From: Belnapia arida
Lineage (GTDB): Bacteria > Pseudomonadota > Alphaproteobacteria > Acetobacterales > Acetobacteraceae
Direction of reading: 5' to 3'
DNA: 64,000 nucleotides
Assembly: GCF_016773205.1 (NCBI RefSeq)
Contig: NZ_JAETWB010000001.1
Coordinates: forward strand, 434,001 to 498,000
The notes under the pieces: generated by a model
Seen by the model: only the letters and a program-made list of their open reading frames with translations
Told to the model about the DNA's origin: nothing
Database searches by the model: none
Shown: one piece after another, positions 35,237-44,896 of the stretch
How the letters are laid out: every line of letters starts with the position of its first letter
Position numbering within the stretch: position 1 is the stretch's first letter
Made by a program: the position numbers and the translations under genes

Positions 35237-35998
35237 ATGGATCTTGGTCTCAAGGGCCTCAGGGCCATCGTCACCGGCGGCAGCAAGGGGATCGGCCGCC
35301 GCTGTGCCGAACTCTTCGCCGCAGAGGGCGCCCATATCGCCCTCTGCGCCCGCGACGCGGCGGAGGTCGAGGCCACCGTCGCCGCACTCCAGGCGCAGGG
35401 CGTCACCGCCTTCGGCAAACCCGTCGATGTCGCCGACAAATCTGCGCTCGAAGCCTGGGTCGCCGCCAGCGCCGCCGCCCTTGGTGGCATCGACATGGTC
35501 GTCGCCAATGTCTCGGCGTTGGCAGTCGACGACAGCGAGGAGGCCTGGCACCGCGGCTTCGAGACCGACCTGATGCACACCATCCGCACGGTCAATGCCG
35601 CGCTCCCGCATCTAGAGGCGTCGAAATCCGCCTCCATCACCATCATCGCCTCGGTCTCCGGCCGCGAGATCGACTTCACCGGCCCGGCCTACGGCGCCTT
35701 CAAGGCCGCTCTGGTCCACTACGCCCAGGGCCTCGCCCACCGTCTGGCGGGGAAGGGCATCCGCGCCAACACCGTCTCCCCCGGCAACACCTATTTCGCG
35801 GGCGGCATCTGGCAGTGGATCGAGCAGAACAACGCGGCGCTCTTTACCGAGGCCATGGCGCTCAACCCAACCGGCCGCATGGCGACGCCCGAGGAAATCG
35901 CCCGTGGCGTCGTCTTCCTGGCAAGCCCCGCCTCCTCCTTCACCACCGGCACCAACCTGGTGATCGATGGCGCGCTCACCCGCGGCGTGCAGTTGTAG
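35237..35998 (+). CDS. SDR-family oxidoreductase
   Basis: This gene encodes 253 residues. The cofactor motif is AIVTGGSKGIGRRCAELFAA, and the catalytic residues are intact in ASVSGREIDFTGPAYGAFK (Ser, Tyr and Lys). NTVSPGNTYFAGGIW and the end TNLVIDGALTRGVQL are typical of classical SDRs. GAGAGGAGAGGGAC precedes the ATG. It may act on the compound imported by the MFS protein encoded upstream. The stop abuts the stop of a small minus-strand gene (35999) with no intervening base. Confidence 0.86.
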   Translation: MDLGLKGLRAIVTGGSKGIGRRCAELFAAEGAHIALCARDAAEVEATVAALQAQGVTAFGKPVDVADKSALEAWVAASAAALGGIDMVVANVSALAVDDSEEAWHRGFETDLMHTIRTVNAALPHLEASKSASITIIASVSGREIDFTGPAYGAFKAALVHYAQGLAHRLAGKGIRANTVSPGNTYFAGGIWQWIEQNNAALFTEAMALNPTGRMATPEEIARGVVFLASPASSFTTGTNLVIDGALTRGVQL

Positions 35999-36232
35999 TC
36001 AAACCCTCTCTAACTCCCGCGGCCTCGCCGGCTGCGGCTTCGGGATGAGACAGTCGGGCAGCGGCTTCCCGCTTCCCCCCGTCGGCCGAGGCCTGGGCGA
36101 GGGCGGCCGCGGCTCCGGCCGCCAGCCGCCGCCATCGCCGCGCCGCAGGTTCCGCAACTCGCGGATGGCGAAGACCAGCGGCACCCCGAAGCTGAGGCCG
36201 CCGCTGAGCAGGACGAAGACTTCCGGCGCCAT
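35999..36232 (-). CDS. Small single-pass membrane protein of unknown function
   Basis: This gene encodes 77 residues. One hydrophobic helix at the N-terminus (APEVFVLLSGGLSFGVPLVF) is followed by a basic stop-transfer stretch (AIRELRNLRRGDGGG) and a proline/arginine-rich tail (RPEPRPPSPRPRPTGGSGKP). It looks like a small inner-membrane protein with the tail in the cytosol. GGTGGAGGTCG lies upstream of ATG 36232, which supports this start over an ATG 12 residues earlier. No domain is recognised. Confidence 0.55.
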   Translation of the reverse strand: MAPEVFVLLSGGLSFGVPLVFAIRELRNLRRGDGGGWRPEPRPPSPRPRPTGGSGKPLPDCLIPKPQPARPRELERV

Positions 36233-36348
36233 CCATCGACCTCCACCGAACCGCGCGAGCATACCCACCCCGCACCCCCGTGATGCAAGCGCCGCATCGA
36301 CAGGCCGACCGATAGCGCCCTATCCTTCCCGCCCAACGGGAGAGCCGG

Positions 36349-37398
36349 ATGCCACCCGACCAGACCAACCCCCCCGCCTATGTCCCGGCCCCGCTGCCGC
36401 CCGAGGCCCCGCCGCCCGGCGAGATCCGCACCATCCAGCCCGGCCTGCTCCGCGCCCGCATGCCGCTGCCCTTTGCCCCCGGCCATGTGAACATCTGGTT
36501 CCTGGAGCATGAGGGCGGCTGGCTGGCCATCGACACCGCCATCGCCAGCCGCACCACCCGCGGCCATTGGGACCAGCTCCTTGCCCAACCCGCGCTGGGC
36601 GGCCGGAAGCTGACCGCGCTGCTCGTTACCCATTTCCATCCCGACCATGTCGGCCTCGCCGGGTGGCTCTGCGAGCGCTTCGGCATACTGCCGATGATGA
36701 CCCGCATCGAATGGCTGATGGCCCGCGCGCTCTGGTACGACAGCGGCCCGGACATGATGGCGCAGCAGATCGAACATTACGCCCGCGCCGGCTGCGCACC
36801 CGAATTCCTTGCCTTCGTCGAGGGCCGAGGCGCCCTCTACCAGCGCTCAGTCGGCGAGTTGCCGCGCAGCTTCCACGCGCTGAAGGACGGGCGCAGCGTC
36901 ACTATCGGTGGCAATGAGTGGCGGGTTGTGACCGGCGCCGGCCATGCCCCCGACATGGCGACGCTCTACAGCCCGGAGCGCGGCATCCTGATCTCCGCCG
37001 ACCAGATCCTGCCCCGCATTTCCCCCTATGTCGGCCTGCATCCCGGCGAGCCGGAGGCCGACCCGCTCGGCGACTTCCTTGCCAGCAATGACCGTTTCCG
37101 CGCCCTGCCGGAGGACACGCTGGTTCTCCCGAGCCATGGCGAACCCTTCACCACCCTGCATCGCCGCCTCGACATGCTCGCCGCGCACCATGGCGAGCGC
37201 CTCGACGCCCTGGCCGAGGCCTGCCGCGAGCCGCTGACGGCCTATGAGGCGGCGCAATTCCTCTTTCCCCGTGCCGCACAGGAGATGGGGCAGGTAGGCT
37301 TCACCGTCGGCGAGACGCTGGCCCATCTCCGCCGTCTGGAACGCCAGGGTCGGCTGCGCGTCGAACCAGGCGAGGTTGCCCGCTTCCGGACCGTCTGA
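36349..37398 (+). CDS. MBL-fold metallo-hydrolase
   Basis: This gene encodes 349 residues. The metallo-beta-lactamase fold is shown by HVNIWFLEHEGGWLAIDTAI, the metal motif LLVTHFHPDHVGLAGWLCER, the later histidine in VVTGAGHAPDMATLYSPERG, the aspartate in ILISADQILPRISP, and a final histidine in LVLPSHGEPFTTLHRRLD. The C-terminal ~80 residues form a helical, winged-helix-like domain (FTVGETLAHLRRLERQGRL) found in LACTB2-like members. It probably hydrolyses a thioester or other ester. It is the first gene of a four-gene operon; its stop shares one base with the next start (TGATG). GGGAGAGCC precedes the ATG. Confidence 0.85.
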   Translation: MPPDQTNPPAYVPAPLPPEAPPPGEIRTIQPGLLRARMPLPFAPGHVNIWFLEHEGGWLAIDTAIASRTTRGHWDQLLAQPALGGRKLTALLVTHFHPDHVGLAGWLCERFGILPMMTRIEWLMARALWYDSGPDMMAQQIEHYARAGCAPEFLAFVEGRGALYQRSVGELPRSFHALKDGRSVTIGGNEWRVVTGAGHAPDMATLYSPERGILISADQILPRISPYVGLHPGEPEADPLGDFLASNDRFRALPEDTLVLPSHGEPFTTLHRRLDMLAAHHGERLDALAEACREPLTAYEAAQFLFPRAAQEMGQVGFTVGETLAHLRRLERQGRLRVEPGEVARFRTV

Positions 37399-38663
37399 TG
37401 CCCACCGAAACCGAGATTGCCATCATCGGCGCCGGCGCCGCCGGCATCGCCGCAGCCACGCGCCTCGCCGAACTCGGCCGGTCCTGCCTGGTGCTGGAGG
37501 CGGGCACCCGCCCCGGCGGCCGCGCCTTTACCGAGAGCGCCAGCCTCGGCACGCCCTTCGACCACGGCGCCTCCTGGGTGCATGTCGCCGAGCACAACCC
37601 GCTGACGCCCATTGCCCGGCGCCTCGGCTTCACCCTCTTCGAGGGCGAGCGCCGCCGCCGCGACATCCTTTTGATCGGCGACCGTCCGGCGACGCCCGCC
37701 GAGAAGGCCGCCCATGACGCCGCCTGCGATACCTGGGAGGCGGTGGCCGAGGCTCGCGCTGCGCAGGGCGGCCCCGACATTGCCATCGCCGAGGCCGTGC
37801 CGCATGGCGGCCCTTGGGATGCGACCGTCTCCCATTGGCTGGGCACCACCATCTGCGGCGTGGAGCCCGAGCGGAACAGCCTGCGCGATTACATCGACAC
37901 CGGCCTCGACGGCGAGAATCCGCAGGTGAGGGAAGGCTTCGGCACCCTGGTCGCCCGCCTTGCCGTGGGCTTGCCGATTCAGCTGGCGGCCCCCATCCAT
38001 CGCCTGGAGGCCGACCGACACATCACGTTGGAAGGCCCCCACGGCACGATCCGCGCCCGCGGCTGCATCGTCACCGTCTCGACCGGCGTGCTGGCATCGG
38101 GTGCCCTCCGCTTCTCTCCCGGCCTGCCGGCGGAGGTGGAGGCCGCCATCCATGGCCTGCCCATGGCACTCCTCTCCAAGATCGCGCTGCGGGGCGGCGC
38201 TGGGCTCGGCCTCGACCCCTTCGCCCGTCTCGGCCGCCGCGTCGAAGGGGAGGGGGACCGGCCGATGTCCTGGGTGGTCAGTCCCTTCGGCCGCGACCAC
38301 GCGATCGGCTTCCTCGGCGGCGAGGCGGCCTGGGCGCTGGCCCGCGAGGGCCCCGCTGCCGCGGAGGCCAATGCCCGCGCCGAGCTCGCCCGCTATTTCG
38401 GCGAGGCCGGGTTGGCGCGTGCCTTCCCGCATCCGGCCGTCGCTACGGACTGGGGTGAGAACCCACTCTTCCTCGGCGCGTATACCTATGCCCGCCCTGG
38501 CAGCGCCGGCGCCCGCGCAGCGCTCGCCGAAGCCCGGCTTGCCGATGGCCGCATCCGCTTCGCCGGTGAGGCCTGCCATACCCGCTATGCCGGCACGGTC
38601 GGCGGCGCCTGGGCAAGCGGCATGGCGGCAGCGGACGCGTTGTCCGCTACACTCGCGGGATGA
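37398..38663 (+). CDS. FAD-dependent amine oxidase-like flavoprotein
   Basis: This gene encodes 421 residues. The N-terminal dinucleotide motif IAIIGAGAAGIAAATRLAEL with LVLEAG and RPGGRAFTE, and the C-terminal GRIRFAGEACHTRYAGTVGG followed by AWASGMAAADAL, are the hallmarks of the flavin-containing amine oxidase family (monoamine/polyamine oxidases). The gene is coupled to the MBL hydrolase upstream (one-base overlap) and to the M20 amidase downstream (ATGA). A role in oxidising an amine made or used by this operon is inferred. Confidence 0.85.
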   Translation: MPTETEIAIIGAGAAGIAAATRLAELGRSCLVLEAGTRPGGRAFTESASLGTPFDHGASWVHVAEHNPLTPIARRLGFTLFEGERRRRDILLIGDRPATPAEKAAHDAACDTWEAVAEARAAQGGPDIAIAEAVPHGGPWDATVSHWLGTTICGVEPERNSLRDYIDTGLDGENPQVREGFGTLVARLAVGLPIQLAAPIHRLEADRHITLEGPHGTIRARGCIVTVSTGVLASGALRFSPGLPAEVEAAIHGLPMALLSKIALRGGAGLGLDPFARLGRRVEGEGDRPMSWVVSPFGRDHAIGFLGGEAAWALAREGPAAAEANARAELARYFGEAGLARAFPHPAVATDWGENPLFLGAYTYARPGSAGARAALAEARLADGRIRFAGEACHTRYAGTVGGAWASGMAAADALSATLAG

Positions 38664-39904
38664 GTCGCACCGCCTTTGCCGCCGAGGCCGCCGCCTGCGA
38701 GGAGCGCGTCATCGCCCTGACCCGGGCCTTGGTCGCCATCCCATCCCCCAACCCGCCTGGCGATGTCCGCGCCTGCGCCGAGGCGGCCGCCGGGCTGATT
38801 CGCGGCCTCATCCCGGCTGCCGAGGTCGCCCTCCATCCCACGAGCGAGGGCGTCACCAACCTCGTCGCCGTGGTGCGGGGCCATGCTCCCGGCCGCCGCC
38901 TGATCTTCAACGGCCATCTCGATACCTATCCGGTGAACGAGGCCCTGCCCTGGACCGTGCCGCCCCTCGGCGGCCTGCTGCGCGACGGGCGCCTCTACGG
39001 CCGCGGCACGTCCGACATGAAGGGCGGCATCGCCGCCTCCGTTACCGCCCTCGCGCTGCTTGCCGCCCATCCCGGGCTCTGGCGCGGCGAGGCCGTGCTG
39101 ACCCTGGCCGGAGACGAGGAATCCATGGGTCCGCTCGGCACGAAATGGCTCATGGACCACATCCCCGAGGCGCGCGGCGATGCCGTCATCATCGGCGATG
39201 CCGGCAGCCCACGCGTCCTGCGCTTCGGCGAGAAGGGTTTCCTCTGGATCGAGGTGGAGGCCGAGGGCCGCGCCAGCCATGGCGCTCATGTGCATCTCGG
39301 CGTGAACGCGCTCGACCGTCTCTGCGCCGCGCTTGATGCGGTGCGGGGCCTGCGCGCCCTGCGGCCCGAGGCGCCGCCCACCGTCACCGCCGCCATCGCC
39401 GCGGCGCGTCCCGTCTCCGAGCCGCTATCCGGTGCCGGCGAGGCCGAGGTGCTTGGCAGCGTCACCGTCAATATCGGCCGGATCGAGGGCGGCACCTCCA
39501 CCAACCTCGTGCCCGCCGGAGCCCGCGCCGGGATCGATATCCGCCTCCCCGTCGGCCTTTCCTGCGCCGCCGCCGAGGCCGCCCTGTCAGCAGCGCTGGA
39601 CGGGCGCGAAGGCATCGCCTGGCGCATCCTCCGCCGCTTCGAGCCGAACCATACCGACCCGGGCCATGAGCTCGCCCGCCGCGCCGCTGCCGCGGCGGGC
39701 GAGGTGCTTGGCAGCCCCTGCGCCGTCAACATGCGCGTCGGCGGTTCCGACGCACGCTGGTTTCGCATGGCCGGGCTCCCGACCATCGTCTATGGCCCCA
39801 CGCCCCACAACATGGGCGGTGCCGACGAGTACGTCCTGGTCGAGGAACTGCGCCAGGTCGCACAGGTGCATGCGCTGACCGCCCTCGACTTCCTCGCCGC
39901 ATGA
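38660..39904 (+). CDS. M20-family deacylase (ArgE/DapE type)
   Basis: This gene encodes 414 residues. The metal-binding segments are in order: LIFNGHLDTYPVNEALPW, YGRGTSDMKGGIAASV, and LTLAGDEESMGPLGTKWLMD, with the dimerisation-domain histidine in GRASHGAHVHLGVNALDRL. The C-terminus GPTPHNMGGADEYVLVEELR completes the site. It should remove an acyl group from an amino acid or amine, or cleave a small amide. It overlaps both neighbours by ATGA. Placed between a flavin amine oxidase and an EamA transporter, it fits a small-amide degradation or export operon. Confidence 0.88.
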   Translation: MSRTAFAAEAAACEERVIALTRALVAIPSPNPPGDVRACAEAAAGLIRGLIPAAEVALHPTSEGVTNLVAVVRGHAPGRRLIFNGHLDTYPVNEALPWTVPPLGGLLRDGRLYGRGTSDMKGGIAASVTALALLAAHPGLWRGEAVLTLAGDEESMGPLGTKWLMDHIPEARGDAVIIGDAGSPRVLRFGEKGFLWIEVEAEGRASHGAHVHLGVNALDRLCAALDAVRGLRALRPEAPPTVTAAIAAARPVSEPLSGAGEAEVLGSVTVNIGRIEGGTSTNLVPAGARAGIDIRLPVGLSCAAAEAALSAALDGREGIAWRILRRFEPNHTDPGHELARRAAAAAGEVLGSPCAVNMRVGGSDARWFRMAGLPTIVYGPTPHNMGGADEYVLVEELRQVAQVHALTALDFLAA

Positions 39905-40803
39905 GCCTGGGCCGCACCAGCCTGAGCCTGCCCCGGCTCGCCGCGGCGAGCGACACCGCCCGCGCCATCCTCTGGATGCTCGCCTCCGGCCTGCTCTTCA
40001 TCCTGCTGAATGGCACGCTGCGGCTGCTGGCGCAGCAGCTCGACCCCTTCGTCACCGGCTTCCTGCGCTACAGCTTCGGCGTGCTGGTGATGCTGCCCTT
40101 CATCCTGCGCGCCGGCTGGGCCGCCTACCGCCCGGCCAATCTCTCGGGCCAGATTTGGCGTGGCGCCATCCACACCTCCGGCCTGCTGCTCTGGTTCATC
40201 GCCGTGCCGCATGTGCCGCTGGCCGATATGACGGCGCTCGGCTTCACCACGCCGCTCTTCATCATGCTCGGCGCCGTCGTCTTCCTGCGCGAGCGGATGG
40301 TCGCCGCCCGCTGGGTCGCGGCACTGATCGGCTTCTGCGGCGTGCTGATCGTCGTCTCGCCCAACCTCTCGGGCGGGGCAGGGGCCTATGGCTTCGTGAT
40401 GCTGGCCTCCTCGCCGCTCTTTGCCGCCTCCTTCCTCATCACCAAGGCGCTGACGCGGCGGGACGCGCCGCATGTCATCGTCGTGTGGCAGTCGCTAGCC
40501 GTCGCGCTGTTCAGCCTGCCCTTCGCTCTGCCGCATTGGGACTGGCCGACACCTGCGCAATGGGCCGCCTTCGCCTTCTGCGGCGTCGTCGGCACGGCGG
40601 GGCATATCTGCCTGACGCGCGCCTTCAAGCTGGCCGACATGTCGGTGACCCAGCCGATCAAATTCCTCGAACTGGTCTGGGCCTCGCTCTTCGGCCTCGC
40701 CGTCTGGGGCGACGTGCCGGGGACGGCCACCTGGATCGGCGGCCTCGTCATCTTCGCCAGCACGAGCTGGATTGCGCGGCGGGAGTCTCGGAAGCAAGGT
40801 TGA
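39901..40803 (+). CDS. EamA/DMT-family transporter
   Basis: This gene encodes 300 residues with about ten membrane helices in two EamA repeats: FVTGFLRYSFGVLVMLPFIL, MTALGFTTPLFIMLGAVVFL followed by RERM, and in the second half TAGHICLTRAFKLADMSVTQ, then PIKFLELVWASLFGLAVWGD. Such proteins export or import metabolites including amino acids; direction and substrate are unknown. It is the last gene of the coupled operon beginning at 36349 and is followed directly by a hairpin. Confidence 0.86.
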   Translation: MSLGRTSLSLPRLAAASDTARAILWMLASGLLFILLNGTLRLLAQQLDPFVTGFLRYSFGVLVMLPFILRAGWAAYRPANLSGQIWRGAIHTSGLLLWFIAVPHVPLADMTALGFTTPLFIMLGAVVFLRERMVAARWVAALIGFCGVLIVVSPNLSGGAGAYGFVMLASSPLFAASFLITKALTRRDAPHVIVVWQSLAVALFSLPFALPHWDWPTPAQWAAFAFCGVVGTAGHICLTRAFKLADMSVTQPIKFLELVWASLFGLAVWGDVPGTATWIGGLVIFASTSWIARRESRKQG

Positions 40804-40823
40804 GGAGGGCGGTGCCCTCCTCA
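40801..40823. terminator. Hairpin after the EamA gene
   Basis: A ten-base stem TGAGGAGGGC / GCCCTCCTCA with a three-base loop begins at the stop codon. A second weaker stem GGGCC-GAAG-GGCCC follows within the gap. Together they separate this operon from the convergent malate synthase gene. Confidence 0.6.
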
Positions 40824-40868
40824 AGCTCCACCCGCCAAGGGCCGAAGGGCCCCTGGACCCCTCGAGTT

Positions 40869-43040
40869 CTAGGCTGCGGCCTTCGCCTCGCGGCGGCGGG
40901 CCGTCAGGATGAACTCGGTGTAGCCATTCGGCTGTGCCGCACCCTTAAAGATCAGGTCGCAAGCCGCCTTGAAGGCCACACCCTCATAGCCCGGCGCCAT
41001 CGGCGTATAGAGCGGGTCGCCGGCATTCTGCCCGTCGACGACCTTCGCCATCCGCTTCAGCGTCTCCATCACCTGCGCCTCGGTGGTGATGCCGTGCTGC
41101 AGCCAGTTGGCGATGTGCTGCGCGCTGATGCGCAGCGTCGCCCGATCCTCCATCAGCCCGACATCGTGGATGTCCGGCACCTTGGAGCAGCCGACGCCCT
41201 GGTCGATCCAGCGCACGACATAGCCGAGGATGCCCTGGCAGTTGTTGTCGAGCTCCGCCTGCACCGCATCCGCCGGCCAGTTGGTGTCGCTCGCCAGCGG
41301 GATGCTGAGGATGTCGTCGAGCTTCGCCCGGCGGCCGCCCTGCGCCAGCTCCTCCTGCCGCGCCGCCACGTCGACCTCGTGGTAGTGCAGCGCATGCAGT
41401 ACCGCGGCGGTGGGGGAGGGGACCCAGGCGGTGTTGGCGCCGGCCTTCGGATGGCCGACCTTCTGCTTCAGCATTTCGGCCATCGCATCCGGCGCGGCCC
41501 ACATGCCCTTGCCGATCTGCGCCCGCCCGCGCAGCCCGCAGGCCAGGCCGACATCGACATTCCACTCCTCATAGCCCTTGATCCAGGCCGTGCCGCGCAT
41601 GTCGTTCTTGCGCAGCATCGCGCCGGCGGCCATGGAGGTGTGGATCTCGTCGCCGGTGCGGTCGAGGAAGCCGGTGTTGATGAAGGCGACGCGGTCCTTG
41701 GCGGCGCGGATGCACTCCATGAGGTTCACCGTCGTCCGGCGCTCCTCATCCATGATGCCCATCTTCAACGTCGCCCGCGGCAGGCCGAAGGCATCCTCCA
41801 CGCGGCCGAACAGCTCGTTCGCCCAGGCCACTTCCTCCGGCCCGTGCATCTTCGGCTTAACGATGTAGACGCTGCCCGCCCGGCTGTTCCGCCCGCGGCC
41901 CTGGCCGCGCAGGTCATGCAGCGCGATGGCGACGGTGCACATGGCGTCGAGGATGGTCTCCGGCGTCTCGGCGCCGTCGAGCGTCACCACATCGGTCATC
42001 ATGTGATGCCCGACATTGCGCACCAGCATCACCGAGCGCCCGTGCAGCGTCATCGCCCCGCCGCCCGGCTTCAGATAGGTCCGGTCGCCATTGAGCTTGC
42101 GAACGAGCGTCTTGCCGCCCTTCTCGAAGCTCGCCTCCAGCGTCCCCGCCATCAGCCCGAGCCAATTGCGGTAGACGACCACCTTGTCCTCGGCATCCAC
42201 CGTTGCGACGCTGTCCTCGCAGTCGATGATGGTGGTGACGGCCGCTTCCAGCACCAGGTCGGCGACGCCCGCCGGGTCGTCCCTGCCGATCGGGTGGTCA
42301 CGGTCGATGACCAGCTCCGCATGCAGCCCGTGATGCACGAAGAGGATGGCCGAAGGTGCCGCCGGCTCGCCCAGATAGCCGACGCACTGCCCCGGCTGCG
42401 CGAGCCCGACGCTCCGCCCGTCCTTCAGCCCGACCGCCAGCGCCCCGGCGGCGATCGCATAGGATTTCGCCTCTGCATGGGAGGCCCCGCCCGCCAGCGG
42501 CGCAACCTTGTCCAGCGTCGTACGCGCGAAGGCGATCACCTTCTCGCCCCGCTTCGGGTTGAAACCCCGCCCGCGCTCGGCCCCATCCGTCTCCGGGATG
42601 GCATCCGTGCCGTAGAGCGCATCATAGAGGCTGCCCCAGCGCGCATTGGCGGCGTTCAGTGCATAACGCGCATTGGAGACGGGCACGACCAGCTGCGGCC
42701 CGGCGACGGTGCCGAACTCGGCATCGACATTGGTGGTGGCGACCTGGAAGGCCGGCCCCTCCGGCACGAGATAGGCGATCTCCCTGAGGAAACCGGTATA
42801 GGCGGCGGCATCGACCGGCCGGACTGGGTGCGCCCGGTGCCATTCGTCGATCTTCGCCTGCAACTCGTCCCGCTTGGCCAGAAGGGCGGCATTGCGCGGG
42901 CCGAGGTCGCGGAGGATGGCGGCATAGGCAGACCAGAACCGCTCCGGTGACACCCCGGTGCCCGGCAACGCATCCTGCTCCATGAACTCCTTGAGGGCTC
43001 GTTCGACGCCGAGCCCCGCGACCTCTACCCGATCCGCCAT
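40869..43040 (-). CDS. glcB: Malate synthase G
   Basis: This gene encodes 723 residues, the expected size of isoform G. It condenses glyoxylate with acetyl-CoA to malate in the glyoxylate bypass. Diagnostic segments are [60 protein letters not shown], then [10 protein letters not shown], and a C-terminal [27 protein letters not shown] precedes ATG 43040. The gene is last in a minus-strand series after a peptidase and a TerB protein but is probably transcribed alone. It gives a route for glyoxylate made from C2 compounds, for example by 2-hydroxyacid oxidation. Confidence 0.95.
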   Translation of the reverse strand: MADRVEVAGLGVERALKEFMEQDALPGTGVSPERFWSAYAAILRDLGPRNAALLAKRDELQAKIDEWHRAHPVRPVDAAAYTGFLREIAYLVPEGPAFQVATTNVDAEFGTVAGPQLVVPVSNARYALNAANARWGSLYDALYGTDAIPETDGAERGRGFNPKRGEKVIAFARTTLDKVAPLAGGASHAEAKSYAIAAGALAVGLKDGRSVGLAQPGQCVGYLGEPAAPSAILFVHHGLHAELVIDRDHPIGRDDPAGVADLVLEAAVTTIIDCEDSVATVDAEDKVVVYRNWLGLMAGTLEASFEKGGKTLVRKLNGDRTYLKPGGGAMTLHGRSVMLVRNVGHHMMTDVVTLDGAETPETILDAMCTVAIALHDLRGQGRGRNSRAGSVYIVKPKMHGPEEVAWANELFGRVEDAFGLPRATLKMGIMDEERRTTVNLMECIRAAKDRVAFINTGFLDRTGDEIHTSMAAGAMLRKNDMRGTAWIKGYEEWNVDVGLACGLRGRAQIGKGMWAAPDAMAEMLKQKVGHPKAGANTAWVPSPTAAVLHALHYHEVDVAARQEELAQGGRRAKLDDILSIPLASDTNWPADAVQAELDNNCQGILGYVVRWIDQGVGCSKVPDIHDVGLMEDRATLRISAQHIANWLQHGITTEAQVMETLKRMAKVVDGQNAGDPLYTPMAPGYEGVAFKAACDLIFKGAAQPNGYTEFILTARRREAKAAA

Positions 43041-43106
43041 GCCAGCCTCCCTGAATTCAGGGGCTACCTAGGCGAAACCGCGCCGCCCGCAAAGGGGCGC
43101 GGACCC

Positions 43107-43529
43107 TCACGCATCGAGGACGCTGCGCTGGTTCTTGGCGACGAGGGTGCGGAAATGCGGCGCCAGCGCCTCCTCCGACAGGCCCCAGGCCTCGGCGAAG
43201 CGGCGGACGAGGTCCTGCTCGCCCTGCTCCGCCTCGCCGTCGCTCATGGCGTTGTCGATCATGTTGAGCAGGATGCAGAGCCGCTGCTCCGGCCGCAGCC
43301 GCGGGGTGGCATCGGCGAGGAACTGCTCCGGCTTCGTCGCCTGCGCATAGCGCAGCGCCGCATCCAGCCCCTGCCGCGTCATCCCGCGGCCGAGGGCGGA
43401 GAGGAGGTGCCCGACCTCCTCCTCGTCCATCTCTCCATCCGCCGCCATGCAATAGATCAGCGAGACGGCGAGGCAGGTGCGCGGCGTGAGGTCGAGTGCT
43501 GCGGATTGCGACTTGAACATGCCGAACAT
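43107..43529 (-). CDS. TerB-family tellurite-resistance/acidic-residue protein
   Basis: This gene encodes 140 residues, all helical. The TerB signature is in CLAVSLIYCMAADGEMDEEE followed by VGHLLSALGR, repeated in weaker form in LCILLNMIDNAMSDGEAEQG. These acidic helix-turn-helix repeats bind divalent metal and occur in stress and tellurite-resistance systems; no other ter gene is nearby. ATG 43529 is chosen because GGGAG lies six bases upstream; an ATG six bases earlier would abut that site. The 66-base gap to malate synthase has only a weak stem. Confidence 0.75.
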   Translation of the reverse strand: MFGMFKSQSAALDLTPRTCLAVSLIYCMAADGEMDEEEVGHLLSALGRGMTRQGLDAALRYAQATKPEQFLADATPRLRPEQRLCILLNMIDNAMSDGEAEQGEQDLVRRFAEAWGLSEEALAPHFRTLVAKNQRSVLDA

Positions 43530-43600
43530 GGACATCTCCCGAAGGGTTGAAGCGTCCGCGAGATAGCCGAACATGAACGACGTGTCATCTTTAAGAAATA

Positions 43601-44779
43601 TTACAGTCCCGCCCGGTCGAGCCGCAGGATCGCCCTTGCCATGGCCTGTGCCCGCGGCACGAGGCTCGCCACCTCCAAGTATTCCTCTGGGCTGTGCGCC
43701 TTGCCGCCTACCGGCCCGACCGCGCAGATGGTCGGCGCCCCAAGGGCCGCGGTGAAGCCGCTATCGGCGCAGCCCCCGCTGAACTCGCCGGTGACGGCGA
43801 GCCCGCTCTCCGCCGCCGCGTCCCGGTACATGCCGAAGAGCCGGGCCGAGGCCGGCGTCTCGTTCAGCGGCAGGAACTCGCCCCGGATGGTGAGGCGCGC
43901 CCGTGTCCCCGGGACATGGGCCCGCTCGATGATGGCATGGATCTTCCCCATCACCTCGTCCCGGTCGGATGGATCCTTGTAACGCAGGTCGATCTGTCCC
44001 TGCGCCCAGGGCGCCACCGTGTTGACGCTCTGCCCGCCCGAAACGAGGCCCACATTCACCGTGATCCCCCGCGCGAGGTCGGTCAGCGCGTGCAGTGCGG
44101 TGACCTTGGCGGCCAGCTCGCCGATGGCGCTGATGCCGGCCTCGAAATTGCCGCCCGAATGCGCCGCCTTCCCCTCGATGTCGAAGATCGAAAACACGCC
44201 GCCCTTACGCCCTGTCACCACCCCGCCATTGGGCCGTCCGGGCTCCGAGTTGAAGACCACCCGCGCCTCCCGCGCCGTCGCCTCGATCACTGCCCGGCCC
44301 TCCGGGCTGCCGATCTCCTCGTCGCCGGTGAAGAGCCCGACCAGCGGCCCCGGCGCCCCGCCGAAGCGCTGGAATCCAGCCAGGACGAACATGTTCATCA
44401 CCAGCCCCGCCTTCATATCGGCGACGCCCGGCCCGGTGGCGATGCCGTTCTCGATGCGGAAGGGTCGCCGCTCCGGCTCGCCCTTGGGGAAGACCGTGTC
44501 CCGGTGCCCCATCAGCACGATCGCCTGCTTCTCGTTGCCTGAAGAGGTTGCCTCGCCGCCGGCCACGCGGGCCCTAAGGCAGTCGCCATACATCTCCTGC
44601 GGGACCAGCTCGACCGGTATGCCCTCGGCCGCCATGAAGTCCCGGACGATCCGCCCGACGGCATCGACGCCCGGCTTGTCGTAGCTGCCGCCATCGGTGT
44701 TCACCATGGCTTCCAGCACCTTCAACATGGCTTCCTCCTGGGTGGCGAGCCAGGCGGTGACGGCGGATTCGGTGCTCAT
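43601..44779 (-). CDS. M20-family carboxypeptidase (glutamate carboxypeptidase-like)
   Basis: This gene encodes 392 residues. Active-site segments: IVLMGHRDTVFPKGEPERRP, GPGVADMKAGLVMNMFVL, LVGLFTGDEEIGSPEGRAVI and FNSEPGRPNGG; dimerisation domain GKAAHSGGNFEAGISAIGEL. This layout matches carboxypeptidase G2-type enzymes, which release C-terminal glutamate from folate-like or N-acyl compounds. ATG 44779 follows GACGAGG; an in-frame extension upstream is arginine-rich and rejected. It is divergent from the SDR gene at 44897. Confidence 0.85.
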   Translation of the reverse strand: MSTESAVTAWLATQEEAMLKVLEAMVNTDGGSYDKPGVDAVGRIVRDFMAAEGIPVELVPQEMYGDCLRARVAGGEATSSGNEKQAIVLMGHRDTVFPKGEPERRPFRIENGIATGPGVADMKAGLVMNMFVLAGFQRFGGAPGPLVGLFTGDEEIGSPEGRAVIEATAREARVVFNSEPGRPNGGVVTGRKGGVFSIFDIEGKAAHSGGNFEAGISAIGELAAKVTALHALTDLARGITVNVGLVSGGQSVNTVAPWAQGQIDLRYKDPSDRDEVMGKIHAIIERAHVPGTRARLTIRGEFLPLNETPASARLFGMYRDAAAESGLAVTGEFSGGCADSGFTAALGAPTICAVGPVGGKAHSPEEYLEVASLVPRAQAMARAILRLDRAGL

Positions 44780-44896
44780 GCGGGCCTCGTCGAAGGGAAG
44801 GGCGCGCAGCCTGTCCCCGCCGTCCCGCCGCGGCAAGAGGCCCCTTCCGCTCCTGCCCCGCAGCCCCATCTCGGAGGCGAAAGATCAGGAGAGGGC

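Noticed and set aside
40155-42950. A 931-codon plus-strand open frame opposite malate synthase
   Set aside because: It is antisense to a complete malate synthase G and its product is Arg/His/Asp-rich with no motif.
43041-43106. A weak six-base stem between the TerB and malate synthase genes
   Set aside because: Too short with a ten-base loop to call a terminator.
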